64,000 nucleotides of DNA from positions 434,001 to 498,000 of the forward strand of contig NZ_AP026671.1 in NCBI RefSeq assembly GCF_027946175.1. Direction: 5' to 3'. The stretch comes from Nitratiruptor tergarcus DSM 16512 (GTDB lineage Bacteria; Campylobacterota; Campylobacteria; Campylobacterales; Nitratiruptoraceae). Below, one piece after another: positions 62,036 through 64,000 of the stretch. Position numbers and translations under genes: made by a program. The notes under the pieces were generated by a model. It saw only the letters and a list, made by a program, of their open reading frames with translations, ran no database searches and had not been told where the DNA came from. The stretch's first letter is position 1, and every line of letters starts with the position of its first letter.

Positions 62036-62589
62036 TGTTGAAGACGGCAATTATAGGAATTGGCAATATTTTGTTCATGGATGAGGGTATTGGGGTATAT
62101 GCCTCAAAATATCTTGAGAAGAATTTTGTCTTTGATGATGATGTAGAAATTATCGATGGAGGGACACTGGGGTTTAAACTTATGCGCTACTATCAAGAGT
62201 ACGATAAAGTAGTGATATTGGATACAGTCTCCATCGAAGATGCTCCAGGCTCCATATATAATCTCCCTAGTGAGGTTTTACTGGGGCTTGGAGAGTATAG
62301 AAAAACAGCACATGAAGTTGAAGTTGTGGAGATGCTTGAGATTTGCAGTATGCTTGAATCCATCGCACAAGTGAATATTATTGGAATCGTGCCAAAAGAT
62401 ATCGAAAGCGTTGGTATTGGTTTAACGGATACCATGCGAGAATCTTTTGACAGCTACATACAAACGCTTTTGCAAGAGCTGGAAAAAAACGGTATTCAAT
62501 ATCAAAGAAGAGCCAATAAAACGCTTGACTCGATTATCTTTGAGTATGCAAACCCCTCAATGAAAGAGTGTAATGACATTACAGTTTGA
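62035..62589 (+). CDS. hydD: hydrogenase maturation endopeptidase HydD
   Basis: A 184-residue HyaD/HybD-type protease that trims the HydB C-terminus. The nickel-probing residues are visible as the acidic residue in NILFMDEGIGVYA (about residues 12-24), the aspartate in IDGGTLGF and the histidine in KTAHEVEVVEML. ATG 62035 lies in a GTG-ATG-TTG run. Overlaps hydE by 17 bases. Confidence 0.9.
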   Translation: MLKTAIIGIGNILFMDEGIGVYASKYLEKNFVFDDDVEIIDGGTLGFKLMRYYQEYDKVVILDTVSIEDAPGSIYNLPSEVLLGLGEYRKTAHEVEVVEMLEICSMLESIAQVNIIGIVPKDIESVGIGLTDTMRESFDSYIQTLLQELEKNGIQYQRRANKTLDSIIFEYANPSMKECNDITV

Positions 62590-64000
62590 GTATCATTCCC
62601 ATACAACATATTTTTTAAAGCGTATTCATGCAGTTGCAGAACTTACAAATACTTCTATAAAATTGGAAATAAAATTTCCCTTTATTTATGTAACATTTGA
62701 GGAAAATATTGAAGAGTTTACAAAAGCTCTGGATGAGCATCTTTATAACTCCATCTTTTTTAAAATTGTCCAAGTTTGTGAAGAAAATCCTCCATCAAAA
62801 GGCTCACTTACATATATTCCATCCTCTATCGCTCTTTGTCCAAACTGCATCAAAGAGATGTTAGATCCCTCTTCAAGAAGATACTACTATCCATTTACCA
62901 GCTGTAACTCTTGTGGCTATCAAAGTGGCTTTCTTATTCACTATCCATTTGAAAGACCAAATACGCTGTTAAATTTTTTCAAACCCTGTAACGAGTGCCA
63001 AGAAGAACTAGAGTCAAATCCTTTTCGCGAAAACTATCCGCTCATTACCTGTACAGAGTGCAATATCCCTATCAAACTTACCGACAAAAAAGGCTCAAAA
63101 GTTCTGTTTGCCAATGAAGAGGAGGAGTATAAACAGATCTTTGACATTGCCGCCAATGCACTCAAAGATGGGAAGAGGGTTCGCATAAAAACATTTAGAG
63201 GATATAAGCGATTCTATTTGGAAAAAGACAACCAAAGCTATGTGCTTATCAACCGTCTAAATGAAGAGTTTTTGGTTTTGCCAATGGAAAAAAGAGCTCT
63301 TTTTAGTATTGAAAGACCCCAACTCTATCTCACATCAAGTAGTGGCGAAATTGTAGAAGCGTGCGGTGTATGGGATGGTTTTACAACCCTTCTTATGGCT
63401 TCACTCAATGAGGATTTTTGCTATTTTGATGAGAAAGAGGATGCGGATCTTTTCATCGATTTTGATCTTCCTATAACATTTTACGAAGCGCCAAAATATT
63501 TTATCAATAAACACTTCTCCTTTTTTCGCCCCAATAGTGAATCTTTGTTTCCAAAATATTGCAACAGTTCCAAAACGGCTCTTATAGGATCTTTTTTGCT
63601 CCATAACGGTATCATCGATAAAGTAGAACATTTTAAAGAGGTAGAGACAGACTCTATCACAGTATTTCAAGAAGAGCCCATAGAACACTCCTCCATAAGG
63701 GTACAAGACTTGGCAAGAGCCGTTTTTGAAAGCGTCCTCAAAGAGCATGGGATAACTGAACCAACTGTTGGGGTCTATTTTTTCAACAGAGTCAAGTTCT
63801 TCTATAAAAAACAGGTTACAAAAGAGGTCTTCGATTTTGGCGAGATAAAGTTTGAACCAAAACGAAAGGTGGTCGAGCAGTTTCAAAAGAGATTTCCCAA
63901 GCGTTATGAAGCTTTTGAAAAGCAGAAAAATTTTATCTTGAAAGCAGCTAGACTAATAGGTTTTGATGGTAATCTCGACTCATTCAATAAACTAAGCTTC
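62573..64000 (+). CDS. hydE: HydE, HypF-like hydrogenase accessory protein (partial)
   Basis: The frame opens at ATG 62573 and runs to the window edge (476 codons, no stop). After about 85 residues come two zinc fingers with the HypF spacing: C89-x2-C92-x18-C111-x2-C114-x24-C139-x2-C142-x17-C160-x2-C163, including DPSSRRYYYPFTSCNSCG and YPFERPNT. A YrdC-like stretch (ALKDGKRVRIKTFRGYKRF) follows. The acylphosphatase motif of HypF is absent at the N-terminus. It lies in hydABCDE after hydD and probably supports HydAB maturation; the exact step is unknown. Confidence 0.85.
   Translation, partial: MTLQFEYHSHTTYFLKRIHAVAELTNTSIKLEIKFPFIYVTFEENIEEFTKALDEHLYNSIFFKIVQVCEENPPSKGSLTYIPSSIALCPNCIKEMLDPSSRRYYYPFTSCNSCGYQSGFLIHYPFERPNTLLNFFKPCNECQEELESNPFRENYPLITCTECNIPIKLTDKKGSKVLFANEEEEYKQIFDIAANALKDGKRVRIKTFRGYKRFYLEKDNQSYVLINRLNEEFLVLPMEKRALFSIERPQLYLTSSSGEIVEACGVWDGFTTLLMASLNEDFCYFDEKEDADLFIDFDLPITFYEAPKYFINKHFSFFRPNSESLFPKYCNSSKTALIGSFLLHNGIIDKVEHFKEVETDSITVFQEEPIEHSSIRVQDLARAVFESVLKEHGITEPTVGVYFFNRVKFFYKKQVTKEVFDFGEIKFEPKRKVVEQFQKRFPKRYEAFEKQKNFILKAARLIGFDGNLDSFNKLSF

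Noticed and set aside
1-64000. CRISPR arrays, tRNA or rRNA genes, insertion sequences
   Set aside because: No regularly spaced repeats, no cloverleaf-like stretches in the short gaps and no transposase-like gene were seen; the largest gap is about 190 bases.

Overview
The window is a gene-dense, AT-rich chromosomal segment of a Campylobacterota (Epsilonproteobacteria) bacterium, most likely a hydrogen-oxidising free-living one. The genus cannot be fixed from sequence alone; a vent-type relative of Nitratiruptor or Sulfurimonas is my guess. Support comes from gene orders typical of the phylum: PpiD-like gene/ftsA/ftsZ; rsmH followed by a small FtsL-like gene; DUF2018/polyprenyl synthase/hemA/proS/hemC; and hydA-hydB-hydC-hydD-hydE. 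Many proteins also have Helicobacter/Campylobacter-like features. No rRNA, tRNA, insertion sequence, prophage or CRISPR array is visible, and no gap exceeds about 190 bases.

Layout. 1-7300: end of a membrane protein, mog, two small proteins, fur and a DksA-like gene, metK, the NAD-salvage genes pncA and pncB, and a soluble FtsH-like protease with an extra N-terminal Clp-like domain. 7300-13240: a HlyD-type adaptor, a cytosolic molybdopterin oxidoreductase, argD, a TolC-like channel and a MidA-type methyltransferase. 13226-15630: feoB and feoA behind a possible 14-residue leader peptide. 15800-28270: mostly housekeeping genes in short divergent or convergent units (ankyrin protein, thiS, acpS, mlaE, radA, ftsY, a thioredoxin-like lipoprotein, MTHFS, rny, a CDF transporter, cmoB, a HAD hydrolase, an Spx-like protein, a thioesterase, an MBL hydrolase, DUF455). 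28379-34070: a sugar aminotransferase, lpxK, argB, cutA, thrC and an exported orphan. 34076-45913: an ABC-F ATPase, an M48 protease, prmC, mlaF, ftsZ-ftsA-ppiD, bioA, rsmH and an FtsL-like gene. 45922-49000: an RND pump. 49038-55650: a haem and isoprenoid operon. 55651-64000: hydrogenase genes, first a TetR regulator coupled to a sensor-type cytosolic [NiFe] hydrogenase, then the membrane uptake hydrogenase hydABC with maturation genes hydD and hydE; hydE runs off the window end.

How the genes work together. The right end makes a system for detecting and oxidising H2. HydABC would feed electrons to quinone and HydD would trim HydB. HydE carries the HypF zinc-finger signature without the acylphosphatase motif. 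The TetR/HupUV-like pair may sense H2 or act as a second hydrogenase. Fur, the DksA-like protein and FeoAB handle iron and global control.

The most unusual observations are the degenerate HypF-like HydE, the TetR-HupUV coupling, the Clp-D2/FtsH fusion without membrane segments, the missing canonical start codon in lpxK, a feoA leader peptide, and the fact that all ten convergent gene junctions overlap or lie within 7 bases.
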